64,000 nt of DNA from Arthrobacter oryzae (GTDB lineage: Bacteria > Actinomycetota > Actinomycetes > Actinomycetales > Micrococcaceae), in NCBI RefSeq assembly GCF_030718995.1, contig NZ_CP132204.1, positions 2,790,001 to 2,854,000 of the forward strand, read 5' to 3'. A program made the position numbers and the translations under genes. Positions 35,443-45,400 of the stretch are shown piece by piece. The notes beneath the pieces are model-generated. The model saw only the letters and a list, made by a program, of their open reading frames with translations. It was not told where the DNA came from and did not search any database. The first letter of the stretch is position 1, and each line of letters opens with the position of its first letter.

Positions 35443-35521
35443 GGAGTGGCAAAGTGATGGAGACAACATTCGGCGCAGCCAACCGGCAGGCCGCCGTCCC
35501 GTACAAACCGAGAGGTCAACG

Positions 35522-37096
35522 ATGACCGTTCTTCCTCAAGGAAGTGAGATTTCCCGCCGCAGGCTGCTGCAGTTCGGCGCCGCGGCAGGGTTTCTGCTGG
35601 GCACAGGTAGCCTCGCCGGCTGCGCCGGCCCCACCGGACTGCCGGGCCCCAGCACCCTGACCCTGGCCCTCAACCGGTCCCTGGTCAGCCTGGACAACAA
35701 GCTCAACCAGTTCGACGCCGCCGTCACCGTGCAGCGCTCCGTCCGCCAGGGCCTCACCGCCATCGGCCCCGAAACCAAGCCCGTCCTGGTCCTCGCGGAC
35801 CGCTTCGAGATGACCGGCCCCACCGAGTGGACCGTCCGGCTCCGCGAAGGCATCCGCTACTCGGACGGCAGCCCCGTCAAAATCGAGGACGTGGCCACCG
35901 CGCTGAAGATGTACCAGCAGGTGCAGGGCTCCTTCGTGGCCGGCTTCTTCCCCGAATTCCCTGCGGTGGTTCCAGTGGATGACCGCACCTTCAAGATGGT
36001 GTCCAAGAAGCCCGTCCCCATCCTGGACTCGCTCATGAGCATGATCCTGATTACCCCCGCCGCGCAGAACAAGCCGGAGGAACTGCAGGAAGGCCTGGGC
36101 ACCGGCCCCTACGTGGTCACCAAGTTCAACCGCGGCGCCGGCACCTACAGCCTGCAGCGCAACCCGAACTACTGGGGCCCCGCACCGCAGGTGGAGAACG
36201 TGGAAGTCCGCTTCCTCCCCGAGGAGTCCAGCCGCGTCATCGCGCTGCGCAGCGGCGAGGTGGACATCATCGACTCCATCACCCCCGACTCGCGCGAACA
36301 GCTCGCCGGACTTCCCGGCGTCGAACTTAAAGAGGCCTCCAGCCTCCGGCTGAACCAGATCTTCTACAACTTCCGCAAGCCCGCCGGCCACCCGCTGGCC
36401 GACGTCCGCGTCCGCGAAGCCCTCAGCTGGGCGATCGACGGGGAAGCGCTGGTGAAGGACGTGCTGGTGGACTCCGTCAGCGCGGCCGAAGGCGTCACGC
36501 CGTCCAGCCTCACCGGCTACCACAAGACCGGCACGTACACCTACGATCCGGCGAAGGCCAAGGCCCGGCTCGCGGAACTCGGCGTCAAGGACCTCACCCT
36601 GAAGATCATCTGGGAAACCGGCGAGTTCGCGTCCGACACCTCCGTGATGGAGGCCCTGGTGGAGATGTTCGGCGCCATCGGCGTGAAGACCGAGCTGCAG
36701 CAGTTCGAACCCGGCGGCAACATCCTGGCCTGGCGCCAGGGCAAGCAGGGCGACTGGGACCTGCTGGGCAACGGCTTCAGCAGCCCCACCGGCCTGGCCA
36801 TCACCATGATGCAGGGCATGTACGCCGGCACCCCGGAAAAGGAAAAGACCCGCGACACCTACCAGGGCTACGTCATCCCGGAGGTGCAGGCCAAGATCCA
36901 GGCCGCCTCCTCCGAGGTGGACCCCGCCCGCCGGCAGGAACTCCTGGCCGTGGCCCAGCAGGCCATCTGGGACACCTGGCCCTGCGCCTGGGCGTTCGTA
37001 CCCAAATCCGTCCTCGCCCACCGGGAGCGGGTGTCCGGGATCAACCTGGCACCCACCAACTCCTACCCCCTCGTTGATGCCCGGCTGGAGGCCTAA
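35522..37096 (+). CDS. ABC transporter substrate-binding lipoprotein (SBP_bac_5 type)
   Basis: 524-aa extracytoplasmic binding protein of the peptide/nickel/oligosaccharide family. The signal sequence has a twin-arginine (SRRRLLQF) followed by a lipobox LAGC, so the mature protein starts at about Cys34 and is membrane-anchored. Family motifs include LREGIRYSDGSPVKIEDV, the RNPNYWG strand, and VREALSWAIDGEALVK. Such proteins bind peptides but in actinobacteria often bind sugars or glycoconjugates. As the first gene of the operon it defines the imported substrate, which is unknown. Intact. Confidence 0.88.
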   Translation: MTVLPQGSEISRRRLLQFGAAAGFLLGTGSLAGCAGPTGLPGPSTLTLALNRSLVSLDNKLNQFDAAVTVQRSVRQGLTAIGPETKPVLVLADRFEMTGPTEWTVRLREGIRYSDGSPVKIEDVATALKMYQQVQGSFVAGFFPEFPAVVPVDDRTFKMVSKKPVPILDSLMSMILITPAAQNKPEELQEGLGTGPYVVTKFNRGAGTYSLQRNPNYWGPAPQVENVEVRFLPEESSRVIALRSGEVDIIDSITPDSREQLAGLPGVELKEASSLRLNQIFYNFRKPAGHPLADVRVREALSWAIDGEALVKDVLVDSVSAAEGVTPSSLTGYHKTGTYTYDPAKAKARLAELGVKDLTLKIIWETGEFASDTSVMEALVEMFGAIGVKTELQQFEPGGNILAWRQGKQGDWDLLGNGFSSPTGLAITMMQGMYAGTPEKEKTRDTYQGYVIPEVQAKIQAASSEVDPARRQELLAVAQQAIWDTWPCAWAFVPKSVLAHRERVSGINLAPTNSYPLVDARLEA

Positions 37097-37099
37097 GCC

Positions 37100-38035
37100 A
37101 TGACGAACTACATCCTCAAGCGCCTGGGACAGGGCCTGCTGACCGTGTTCCTCACGGTCTCCACCGTCTTTGTCCTCATCCGCATGGCCCCGGGCGATCC
37201 CGCCGTCTCCTACGCCGGACCGCTGGCCACCACCGAACAGCTCGACGCCGTCCGGGAACAGTTCGGCCTGAACAAACCGGTGCTGGAGCAGTACTGGATC
37301 TTCCTGCAGCAGCTGTTCACCGGCAACCTGGGCCAGTCCTACTCCTTCCAGGCCCCCGCCATGCAGGTGGTGGCCGAGCGGATGCCCTACACGCTGACCC
37401 TGGCCACCGCGTCCATCCTGCTCACCGCCGTGGTGGCCATCCCGCTGGGCGTGTGGATGTCCCGCCGGCCGGACACCGGCAAGGAACTCGGCGTGAACGT
37501 GCTGACCATCGCCGGGCAGTCCATGCCCGACTTCTGGACCGGCATCATGCTCCTCACCGGCTTCGCCGTGCTGATCCCCATCTTCCCGGCCTCCGGCTTC
37601 GCCACCTGGGGCGGGCTGGTGCTCCCCACCATCACCATCGCCATCCTGCAGATCGCCCTGATCTCCCGGATGGTCCGGCGTGAAATGACCGCCAACTTTG
37701 CCGCCCCGTACCTCACCGTGGCCCGCTCCCGCGGCGTCCGGAACTCGGTGCTCACGTGGCGCTACGCCATGGGCAACTCCGCCATCCCCGTGTTCACCGC
37801 GCTGGGCACCCGATTCGCCGCCATGCTCAACGGCGTGGTGGTGGTGGAAGTGGTGTTCGCCTGGCCCGGCGTCGGCTCCCTGATCGTCCGGGCACTCGAA
37901 ACCCGCGACTACCCCCTCATCCAGGCAACGGTCCTGCTCACCGCACTGCTGGCCGTGGGCGTCCAGCTGCTGATCGACCTCGCCTACCCGCTCCTTGATC
38001 CCCGCGTTCGTCTTGGAAAGGCGGCAACAGCATGA
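37100..38035 (+). CDS. ABC transporter permease, DppB-like
   Basis: 311-aa inner membrane permease of the peptide/opine family, about six helices. N terminus MTNYILKRLGQGLLTVF, then RMAPGDPA as in DppB/OppB, and the EAA-loop equivalent near residue 200 (VARSRGVRNSV). It begins 3 bp after the SBP stop and its stop overlaps the next start by 4 bp. Confidence 0.9.
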   Translation: MTNYILKRLGQGLLTVFLTVSTVFVLIRMAPGDPAVSYAGPLATTEQLDAVREQFGLNKPVLEQYWIFLQQLFTGNLGQSYSFQAPAMQVVAERMPYTLTLATASILLTAVVAIPLGVWMSRRPDTGKELGVNVLTIAGQSMPDFWTGIMLLTGFAVLIPIFPASGFATWGGLVLPTITIAILQIALISRMVRREMTANFAAPYLTVARSRGVRNSVLTWRYAMGNSAIPVFTALGTRFAAMLNGVVVVEVVFAWPGVGSLIVRALETRDYPLIQATVLLTALLAVGVQLLIDLAYPLLDPRVRLGKAATA

Positions 38036-38979
38036 GCCTCGACACCGCAACCCCCGCCGGTTCTTCCGGCGGCGCCGGAAATGCAGCGCAGCCGGCCCGG
38101 CAGCCGAGCCCCAGCGCCGTCACCAAGGCGGACATCGCCGCCGCCGGCGCCACCCGCCGTCGTAAAGCCGCCAAATGGAAGCTCATCGTCGGCACCGTCT
38201 GCACCCTGCTGGTGATCATCCCGATCATCCTGGCCCAGGTGCTCCCGCTGCCGGACGCCAACTTCCAGGACCTCGGGGCCCGGCGCCTGCCGCCTTTCAC
38301 GGACGGCCACTTGTTCGGCACCGACCAGCTGGGCCGCGACCTGCTCTCCCGCGTGCTGCACGGCGGCCAGGTCTCGCTGACCATCGGCCTGCTGGCCGTG
38401 CTGGTCTCCGGCGCCATCGGCATCATCCTCGGCGCGGCCGCCGGCTACTTCGGCGGCTGGGTGGACACCATCGTCTCCCGCCTCCTCGAAGCCCAGATGT
38501 CCCTGCCGCTGCTCATGATGCTGCTGCTGGTGGTGGCCCTGTTCGGCCCCTCCATCCCGGTGATCACCTTCGTGATCGCCATCGCCCAATGGCCCGAAGT
38601 GGCCCGACTCACCCGCTCCATGGTGCTGGTGGAACGCGAAAAGCCCTACGTCTCCGCCGCCCGGATACTGGGCCTGCACCGGATCCAGATCCTGATCCAG
38701 CACATCATCCCCAACGTGATCAAGCAGGCCACCCTGGTGGTGCTGCTCCTGCTGGCCCAGGCCGTGCTGCTCGAGTCCGCTTTGTCCTTCCTGGGTGCCG
38801 GCCCGCAGCGCCCCTTCGCCACCTGGGGGCGCATCATCTCCGACGGCCAGGACTACATCACCACCTCCTGGTGGATGGTCACCCTGCCCGGCCTGGTGAT
38901 CGTGCTCATGGTGGTGGGCGTCAACCTGCTGGGCGACGGCCTCCGCGACCGTCCCCGCCGCAAGAAGAAGGGTGCCTGA
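38032..38979 (+). CDS. ABC transporter permease, DppC-like
   Basis: 315-aa permease paired with the previous one. A 45-residue basic/Ala-Pro-rich cytoplasmic N terminus is followed by six helices. The DppC signature HLFGTDQLGRDLLSRV occurs at about residue 90, and the EAA-type loop SAARILGLHRIQIL near residue 207. The ATGA overlap with dppB-like stop shows translational coupling. Its stop is 1 bp before the ATPase start. Confidence 0.9.
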   Translation: MSLDTATPAGSSGGAGNAAQPARQPSPSAVTKADIAAAGATRRRKAAKWKLIVGTVCTLLVIIPIILAQVLPLPDANFQDLGARRLPPFTDGHLFGTDQLGRDLLSRVLHGGQVSLTIGLLAVLVSGAIGIILGAAAGYFGGWVDTIVSRLLEAQMSLPLLMMLLLVVALFGPSIPVITFVIAIAQWPEVARLTRSMVLVEREKPYVSAARILGLHRIQILIQHIIPNVIKQATLVVLLLLAQAVLLESALSFLGAGPQRPFATWGRIISDGQDYITTSWWMVTLPGLVIVLMVVGVNLLGDGLRDRPRRKKKGA

Positions 38980-38980
38980 C

Positions 38981-39906
38981 ATGACCGCACAAACTCCCGC
39001 TGCAGCTCCCGGTTCCGGCCGCCGGGCGCAGCCCGCGCCCGCCGGGCAGCCCGCCTTCCAGGAGCAGCCGCTCCTGGAGGTCCGCGACTTCCAGGTGGAA
39101 CTGATCACCGACGCCGGCATCATCCGGGCCGTGGACTCCGTCAGCTTCAGCATCCACCGGGGCGAGACGGTCACCATCATCGGTGAGTCCGGTTCCGGCA
39201 AATCGACGACGGCGATGGGCATCCTCCGCCTCCTGCCCGAGGATCTGGCGGTGCTGTCCGGCACCGTGCTGATCGACGGCGTCGACGTCACCGCCGACCC
39301 CAAAGCCATCGACAAGGTGCGCGGCAAGACCCTGGCGCTGATCCCGCAGGACCCCATGACGGCGCTCAGCCCGGTGCACTCGATCGGCAGCCAGCTCTTC
39401 GAGGCCATCCGGATCGCCGGTGCCGCGTCCGCCAAGGACAAGGGCGCGCTGCAGGCCCGGGCCGTCCGGCTGCTGGAACAGGTGCACATCCCCACCCCGG
39501 AGAAGCAGCTGAAGAAGTACCCGCACCAGCTCTCCGGCGGCATGCTGCAGCGCGTGCTCATCGCCATCGCGCTCGCCAGCGAGCCGCAGCTGCTGGTGGC
39601 GGACGAGCCGACGTCGGCCCTGGACGTCACGGTGCAGGGCGGCATCCTGGACCTGCTGCTGGAACTGCAGGAGCAGCGCGGCATCGGCATCCTGATGATC
39701 ACGCACGATCTGGGCGTGGCCCGGCTGATCTCGGACCGCATCCACGTGATGAAGGACGGCCGGTTCGTGGAGTCCGGCGAGGTCCAGCAGATTGTGGACC
39801 ATCCCGCCACCGAATACACCCGGGCCCTGCTGGCCGCCGTGCCCGTCCTGGGCCCGTGGGACGAAACCCCCGCCGCCACACCCCTGACCACAACTGGAGC
39901 AAAGCC

Positions 39907-39910
<4 letters not shown>
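38981..39910 (+). CDS. ABC transporter ATP-binding protein, DppD-like
   Basis: 309-aa ATPase of the peptide/oligosaccharide importer. Walker A GESGSGKST (about residues 68-76), signature LSGGMLQR, Walker B LLVADEPTSALD, H-loop MITHDL. The ATG at 38981 is used in preference to GTG at 38972; AGGG precedes it. The extra N-terminal segment (about 28 residues rich in Pro and Ala) is longer than in DppD. The last bases overlap the start of the next ATPase. Confidence 0.88.
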
Positions 39911-40737
<827 letters not shown>

Positions 40738-40778
40738 ACCTACTTTTCTGAACTAACTCAACCGCAAGGAATCAACGC

Positions 40779-41768
40779 ATGAGCAAGCAGCCCGAAGGCG
40801 CCCAGGTGGACGGCCTGAAACTTCCCATCTCCCGGCTGGTCCTGGGAACCATGACGTTCGGCGACACCGTCGATGAGGCCACCGCGGGGCGGATGGTGGA
40901 GGAAGCGCTCGACGCCGGCATCACCACCATCGACACCGCCAACGCTTACGTGGGGGGAACCACCGAGGAAATGCTCTCCCGCCTCCTGAAGGAGCGGCGC
41001 GGGGAGGTCATTCTCGCCTCCAAGGCAGGCATGCCGCACCCGGACCACGGCCAGCACTCGCCGCTGTCCCCGGCCGGGCTGCGCAACAGCGTGGAAGGCA
41101 GCCTCCGCCGGCTCGGGGTGGACAGCCTCGACCTGTTCTATCTGCACCAGCCGGACCGCGTCACACCCCTGCACGAAACGCTGACCACCGTGGCCGAGCT
41201 GTTTGCGGAGGGAAAGATCGGCGCGCTGGGCGTCTCCAACTTCGCCGCCTGGCAGATTGCCGACATCATCCACACCGCCCGTGAAGTGGGGGCGCCGCGG
41301 CCCGTCGTCGCGCAGCAGCTCTACAACCTGGTGGCGCGCCGGGTCGAGGAGGAGTACCTCGAATTCGCCGCCACCCACAACGTGCACACCATGGTCTACA
41401 ACCCGCTGGGCGGCGGCCTGCTCACCGGCAAGCACAGCTTCGACGCCAAGCCCACCGAGGGCCGCTACGGCGATTCCAAGCTGGCCGCCATGTACACCCA
41501 GCGCTACTGGGACCGGCAGCTGTTCGTCGCCATCGAGGAACTCTCCGGCATCGCGCAGGCCGCCGGCATCACCCTGGCCGAGCTGTCCCTGCGGTGGCTG
41601 GCCTACCGCGACGGCGTGGGCTCCATGCTGCTGGGCGGTTCCAAGGTGGAACAGCTGCAGTCCAACATTGCCGCCGTCGCCAACGGGCCGCTGCCGGCCG
41701 ACGTCGTGGAAGCCTGCGACGCCGTGGGCACCTCGCTGCGGGGTCCCATGCCCGCCTACAACCGCTGA
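40779..41768 (+). CDS. Aldo/keto reductase
   Basis: 329-aa NADPH-dependent oxidoreductase of the AKR fold, TIM barrel. Conserved: Asp in TTIDTANAYVGG, Lys in ILASKAGMPHP (catalytic Tyr/Lys/His set: Y in NAY, K, and YLHQPDR), and a C-terminal LLGGSKVEQL nucleotide-binding loop. About 40 bp after the ATPase with AAGGA upstream. In this operon it likely reduces a sugar aldehyde or keto acid released by the other enzymes (inference). Confidence 0.9.
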   Translation: MSKQPEGAQVDGLKLPISRLVLGTMTFGDTVDEATAGRMVEEALDAGITTIDTANAYVGGTTEEMLSRLLKERRGEVILASKAGMPHPDHGQHSPLSPAGLRNSVEGSLRRLGVDSLDLFYLHQPDRVTPLHETLTTVAELFAEGKIGALGVSNFAAWQIADIIHTAREVGAPRPVVAQQLYNLVARRVEEEYLEFAATHNVHTMVYNPLGGGLLTGKHSFDAKPTEGRYGDSKLAAMYTQRYWDRQLFVAIEELSGIAQAAGITLAELSLRWLAYRDGVGSMLLGGSKVEQLQSNIAAVANGPLPADVVEACDAVGTSLRGPMPAYNR

Positions 41769-41836
41769 CCCACTCCTCCGAACAAGCCGGCCCCGGCCGC
41801 CCCTCCGAACCCCCGACCTGAAGGTAGAAGATCCCC

Positions 41837-42616
41837 ATGACATCCGAACTGGCCCTCGAATTCGCCCGCAAGATCCGCGCCCGGGAACAGGCCGTGGGCT
41901 ACTGGGCCGTGCTCGACGCGCCCGTGGCCACAGAACGCATCGGCCGGCTGGGCTACGACTATGTGGCCCTGGACGCCCAGCACGGACTGCTCGGCTATTC
42001 GGGCGTGCTGAACGGGCTGATGGCCATCGACGCCGGGCACACCGCCGTCGGCATGGTCCGGGTGGAGGACAACAACATCACGGCCATCGGCAAGGCGCTG
42101 GACGCCGGCGCCGTGGGCGTCATCGTTCCGCTGGTCAACACGGCCGCGGACGCCGCTGCCGCGGTGGCCGCCGCCAAGTACCCGCCGATGGGCGGACGCT
42201 CCTATGGTCCCATGCGCTCCGCCCTGCGGATCGGCCCGAAGCCTGCCGACGCCAACGCCGCCACCCTGGTGTTCGCCATGATCGAGACCCCGGACGGCCT
42301 GGCCAACGTGAAGGAAATCTGCGCCACCCCGGGGCTGGACGGCATCTACGTGGGCCCGTCGGACCTGGCCATTGCCGTGGGCGGGGCCTTCCCGGGTGAT
42401 CCGGCCATCGACACCGAATTCAACGCCGCGCTGGAGACCATCGCCGAGGCCGCCGCGTCCGCGGGCATCGCCGCCGGCATCCACACCCCGGCGGGGGAGG
42501 TGGCGGCACTCCGGCTGAGCCAGGGTTACACGTTCACCACCATCGCCTCGGACCTGACGCACCTGGAGCAGATCGCCAAGGCCCACCTCGACGCCGCCAC
42601 TTCCAAGGACCAGTAA
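41837..42616 (+). CDS. HpcH/HpaI-family 2-oxo acid aldolase
   Basis: 259-aa class II aldolase of the HpcH/HpaI (4-hydroxy-2-oxoheptanedioate, 2-keto-3-deoxy-L-rhamnonate) family. Landmarks: YVALDAQHG near residue 43, MVRVEDNN, PMGGRSYGPMR, MIETPDGLAN, GPSDLAIAVGG (metal-binding loop) and GIAAGIHTP. Such enzymes split 2-keto-3-deoxy acids to pyruvate and an aldehyde, which the adjacent AKR and SDR could process. Directly coupled to the next gene. Confidence 0.9.
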   Translation: MTSELALEFARKIRAREQAVGYWAVLDAPVATERIGRLGYDYVALDAQHGLLGYSGVLNGLMAIDAGHTAVGMVRVEDNNITAIGKALDAGAVGVIVPLVNTAADAAAAVAAAKYPPMGGRSYGPMRSALRIGPKPADANAATLVFAMIETPDGLANVKEICATPGLDGIYVGPSDLAIAVGGAFPGDPAIDTEFNAALETIAEAAASAGIAAGIHTPAGEVAALRLSQGYTFTTIASDLTHLEQIAKAHLDAATSKDQ

Positions 42617-42618
42617 CC

Positions 42619-43878
42619 ATGACAAACACAACTACCGACGCCTACAGCACCATCACCCCGGACGGGACCGTCAAGCGGGCGGGCGGCGCCGACTTCGCCT
42701 ACCTCCCGGCGCCCACCGTGCAGAGCCACGCCGCCAACCTCCTCACCCTGCCCGACGGCCGGCTGGGCTGCGTCTGGTTCGGCGGCACCCAGGAAGGCGT
42801 GCCGGACATCTCCATCTGGTTCTCCGCCCTGGAACCCGGCAGCAGCCAGTGGTCCGCCCCGCAGCAGCTTTCCGACGATTCCACCCGCTCCGAGCAGAAC
42901 CCCATCCTGTTCACGGCGCCGAATGGCGCCTTGTGGTTGCTGTACACCGCGCAGAAGGCGGGCAACCAGGACACCGCCGAGGTCCGCCGTCGTACGTCCA
43001 CGGACGGCGGCCGCACCTGGGGCGAGGTGGAAACGCTGTTCCCCGCGAACGAAACCGGCGGCGTGTTCGTCCGCCAGCTCCCGGTGGTGCTGCCGTCCGG
43101 CCGCCTGATCGTCCCGATCTTCCGGTGCATCACCACGCCGGGGGAGAAGTGGGTGGGCAACAGCGACGACAGCGCCGTGATGATCTCTGACGACGCCGGC
43201 GCCACCTGGACCGAGCACGTGCTGCCGGGGAGCCTGGGCTGCGTGCACATGAACATCCAGCCGGTGGCCGACGGAACCCTGCTGGCCCTGTTCCGCAGCC
43301 GCTGGGCGGACTCGATCTACGAGTCCCGCTCCACGGACGACGGCTCCACCTGGAGCGAGCCGGTCCCCACCGAGCTGCCCAACAACAACTCCTCCATCCA
43401 GTTCACGGCGCTCGCCGACGGCCGCCTGGCGCTCGTGTACAACCACAGCCGGGCGGAGGCCTCCACTGAACGGAGGCTTTCCCTCTACGACGAAATTGAC
43501 GACGACGGCCTGGCCGAGGAACAGGGGCAGCTGGCTGAGCCGGATGCTGCTGCCGTTGCTGACGACGGTTCGCGGAAAGCGTTCTGGGGCACTCCGCGCT
43601 CGCCGATGACGTTGGCGATCTCCGAGGATTCGGGCCGGTCCTGGCCGATCCGGCGCAACCTGGACGTGGGGGACGGGTACTGCCTGTCCAACAATTCCCG
43701 CGACGGGCTCAACCGCGAATACTCCTACCCGTCCATCCACCAGGGCCCGGACGGTTCCCTGAACATCGCGTACACGTACTTCCGGCAGGCCATCAAGTTT
43801 GTCCGGGTGGACCCGCAGTGGGCGTACGAAGGCACCACCACACCGGGCGGGGACGAGGATGGTTCCATCAATGACTGA
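42619..43878 (+). CDS. Asp-box sialidase-superfamily protein (exo-alpha-sialidase-like), no export signal
   Basis: 419-aa six-bladed beta-propeller protein. Four Asp-box repeats are visible: STDGGRTWGE, SDDAGATWTE, STDDGSTWSE and SEDSGRSWPI, spaced as in BNR sialidases. No signal peptide or membrane segment, so it probably acts inside the cell on an imported glycoside or sugar acid; family members also include lyases and hydratases. It starts 2 bp after the aldolase stop and overlaps the SDR start (8 bp), embedded in one operon. True sialidase activity is not demonstrated and the catalytic Arg triad is not evident to me. Confidence 0.75.
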   Translation: MTNTTTDAYSTITPDGTVKRAGGADFAYLPAPTVQSHAANLLTLPDGRLGCVWFGGTQEGVPDISIWFSALEPGSSQWSAPQQLSDDSTRSEQNPILFTAPNGALWLLYTAQKAGNQDTAEVRRRTSTDGGRTWGEVETLFPANETGGVFVRQLPVVLPSGRLIVPIFRCITTPGEKWVGNSDDSAVMISDDAGATWTEHVLPGSLGCVHMNIQPVADGTLLALFRSRWADSIYESRSTDDGSTWSEPVPTELPNNNSSIQFTALADGRLALVYNHSRAEASTERRLSLYDEIDDDGLAEEQGQLAEPDAAAVADDGSRKAFWGTPRSPMTLAISEDSGRSWPIRRNLDVGDGYCLSNNSRDGLNREYSYPSIHQGPDGSLNIAYTYFRQAIKFVRVDPQWAYEGTTTPGGDEDGSIND

Positions 43879-44551
43879 ACAGCTGCACGCCGTTGTCACC
43901 GGCACGAGCTCGGGGATCGGCAAGGCGATAGCCGAACGCCTGCTCGCCGACGGGTGGCGGGTGACCGGCCTGAGCCGCAGCGAGTCTTCTTTGGGGGAGG
44001 GGTTCCAATGGCTGCGGGCTGATCTCTCCGAACCGGAATCGTTGGGAAGCGTGGTCGAGGCCATCGGGCCGGCCGACGCCCTGGTCCACGCCGCCGGGAT
44101 CCAGCGCACCGCTCCCTTGGGCGAGCTGGACCCTTCGGCCCTTTCTGGCATGTTTGCCGTCCACGTGGCTGCGGCGTCAGTCCTGGCCAATGCCCTGGTG
44201 CCGTCCATGCCCGACGGCGGCCGGATCGTCCTGCTGGGCAGCCGCACCTCCACCGGGATGCCGGGCAAGAGCCACTACGCCGCCACGAAAGCTGCGTTGA
44301 TGGGGCTCGGACGGACCTGGGCGCAGGAACTCGCGCCGCGGGGGATCACCGTCAACGTGCTCTCCCCGGGCCCCACCGACACCCCCATGCTGAACGACCC
44401 CGGCCGCGCAGCCACCCCGGTGCGGATGCCGGCGCTCGGCGCCCTGGTGGACCCGGCCGACGTCGCCGCCCTGGCTGCGTTCCTGCTGGGACCGCACGGG
44501 AAGTCCATCACCGGGCAGAACTACGTCATCTGCGGAGGCGCCTCCCTCTAA
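43871..44551 (+). CDS. Short-chain dehydrogenase/reductase (SDR)
   Basis: 226-aa NAD(P)-dependent oxidoreductase, single Rossmann domain. TGTSSGIG at the N terminus (cofactor binding) and the catalytic SHYAATKAALM (Tyr-x3-Lys) at about 135 are intact; a C-terminal SPGPTDTPM substrate loop is typical. Start ATG 43871 lies within the last codons of the sialidase gene. The end of the operon is followed by the repeat at 44570. Probably oxidises or reduces an alcohol or keto intermediate of the cluster's pathway. Confidence 0.9.
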   Translation: MTEQLHAVVTGTSSGIGKAIAERLLADGWRVTGLSRSESSLGEGFQWLRADLSEPESLGSVVEAIGPADALVHAAGIQRTAPLGELDPSALSGMFAVHVAAASVLANALVPSMPDGGRIVLLGSRTSTGMPGKSHYAATKAALMGLGRTWAQELAPRGITVNVLSPGPTDTPMLNDPGRAATPVRMPALGALVDPADVAALAAFLLGPHGKSITGQNYVICGGASL

Positions 44552-44569
44552 CCCCGACCCCCCAACCAC

Positions 44570-44672
44570 GACGCTCTCTCACTTCCTGCCCCTTTTCCCC
44601 GGGCCCTCTCTCACTCTTCTGAAGAGAGTGATAGAGCGTCGCTGCAAAACCCACCTTAAGTGAGAGAGCGTC
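44570..44672. repeat. Interspersed inverted repeat with GACGCTCTCTCACTT arms
   Basis: Arms GACGCTCTCTCACTT (44570-44584) and AAGTGAGAGAGCGTC (44658-44672) are perfect reverse complements, separated by 73 bp. The centre holds a second related pair (CTCTCACTCTT ... AAGAGAGTGATAGAGCGTC), so the unit looks like a compound REP-type element. It sits between two convergent genes where such elements and terminators usually lie. Confidence 0.7.
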
Positions 44673-44675
44673 CTT

Positions 44676-45236
44676 TCAGCTTGGCGGGATCTCGTCCGCC
44701 TTGCAGGTGGGGGAGTCTACCGGGACGCTGATGCGCAGGTAGGCCGGGCTCTTTGATTCGATCGTCAGGGTGGCGCCGGCGGCGTCCGTGCTGCGGGCAA
44801 CCACCCAGCCCCCGGGAACTGCGTCCGTTCCATCGAAAGCTGGGAATCCGTGCTGCGTCAGAACGGGGTCGCCAGCGGCGAAAATGTCAGCGAACTGATT
44901 GGATGGCTCCACCACGTCGGAGCTGCTCTTCATGGTCTGCGGGTAGAGCATGCATCTGCCGTCCTTCAGCATGGCCAGGGTGGCCGGCTTGTCCACGGTC
45001 CAGCTGATGTCCGGCATCGTCGCTTCCAGTGCCGCAATCAGCTCTGCACGCAGGGCATCGTACTTGGCGAAGCTTTCCGGCACGGGTGCGGGGGCTTCGG
45101 TGACAGGTGCCGCGGCGCTGCTTGTTGCCTCCGTGGGTTGCTGCGGTGCCGTGCAGCCAGCCATGAGGGTTGTCCCGAGGACCATGAGGGCCGCCCGGAC
45201 GCCGGACGACCGCTTCGGTTGCATTCGGCCGTTCAT
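44676..45236 (-). CDS. Secreted lipoprotein of unknown function
   Basis: 186-aa protein starting MNGRMQPKRSSGVRAALMVLG, with a lipobox LMAGC at the end of the signal, so the mature chain starts at Cys27 or thereabouts. A Thr/Ser/Pro-rich linker follows, then a domain with WTVDKPATLAML and a C-terminal Cys pair region (CMLYP, PTCKADE). GGGGGA 4 bp before ATG 45236 supports the start. No recognised family. Confidence 0.65.
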   Translation of the reverse strand: MNGRMQPKRSSGVRAALMVLGTTLMAGCTAPQQPTEATSSAAAPVTEAPAPVPESFAKYDALRAELIAALEATMPDISWTVDKPATLAMLKDGRCMLYPQTMKSSSDVVEPSNQFADIFAAGDPVLTQHGFPAFDGTDAVPGGWVVARSTDAAGATLTIESKSPAYLRISVPVDSPTCKADEIPPS

Positions 45237-45400
45237 TTTCCCCCAGTTCTGATGACGGGCTTCGGTGACCGGCCCACCGGGAATGCTGTCACACCTGCGC
45301 CTCGTCCGGCCATGGGCAGAACAACCCCGCGGAAAAGTGGGCGGACGACGGCGGGCACGCGCCCGCCGTCGTCCGCCTCCCCAGCGCAGGGGTTCTTCGG

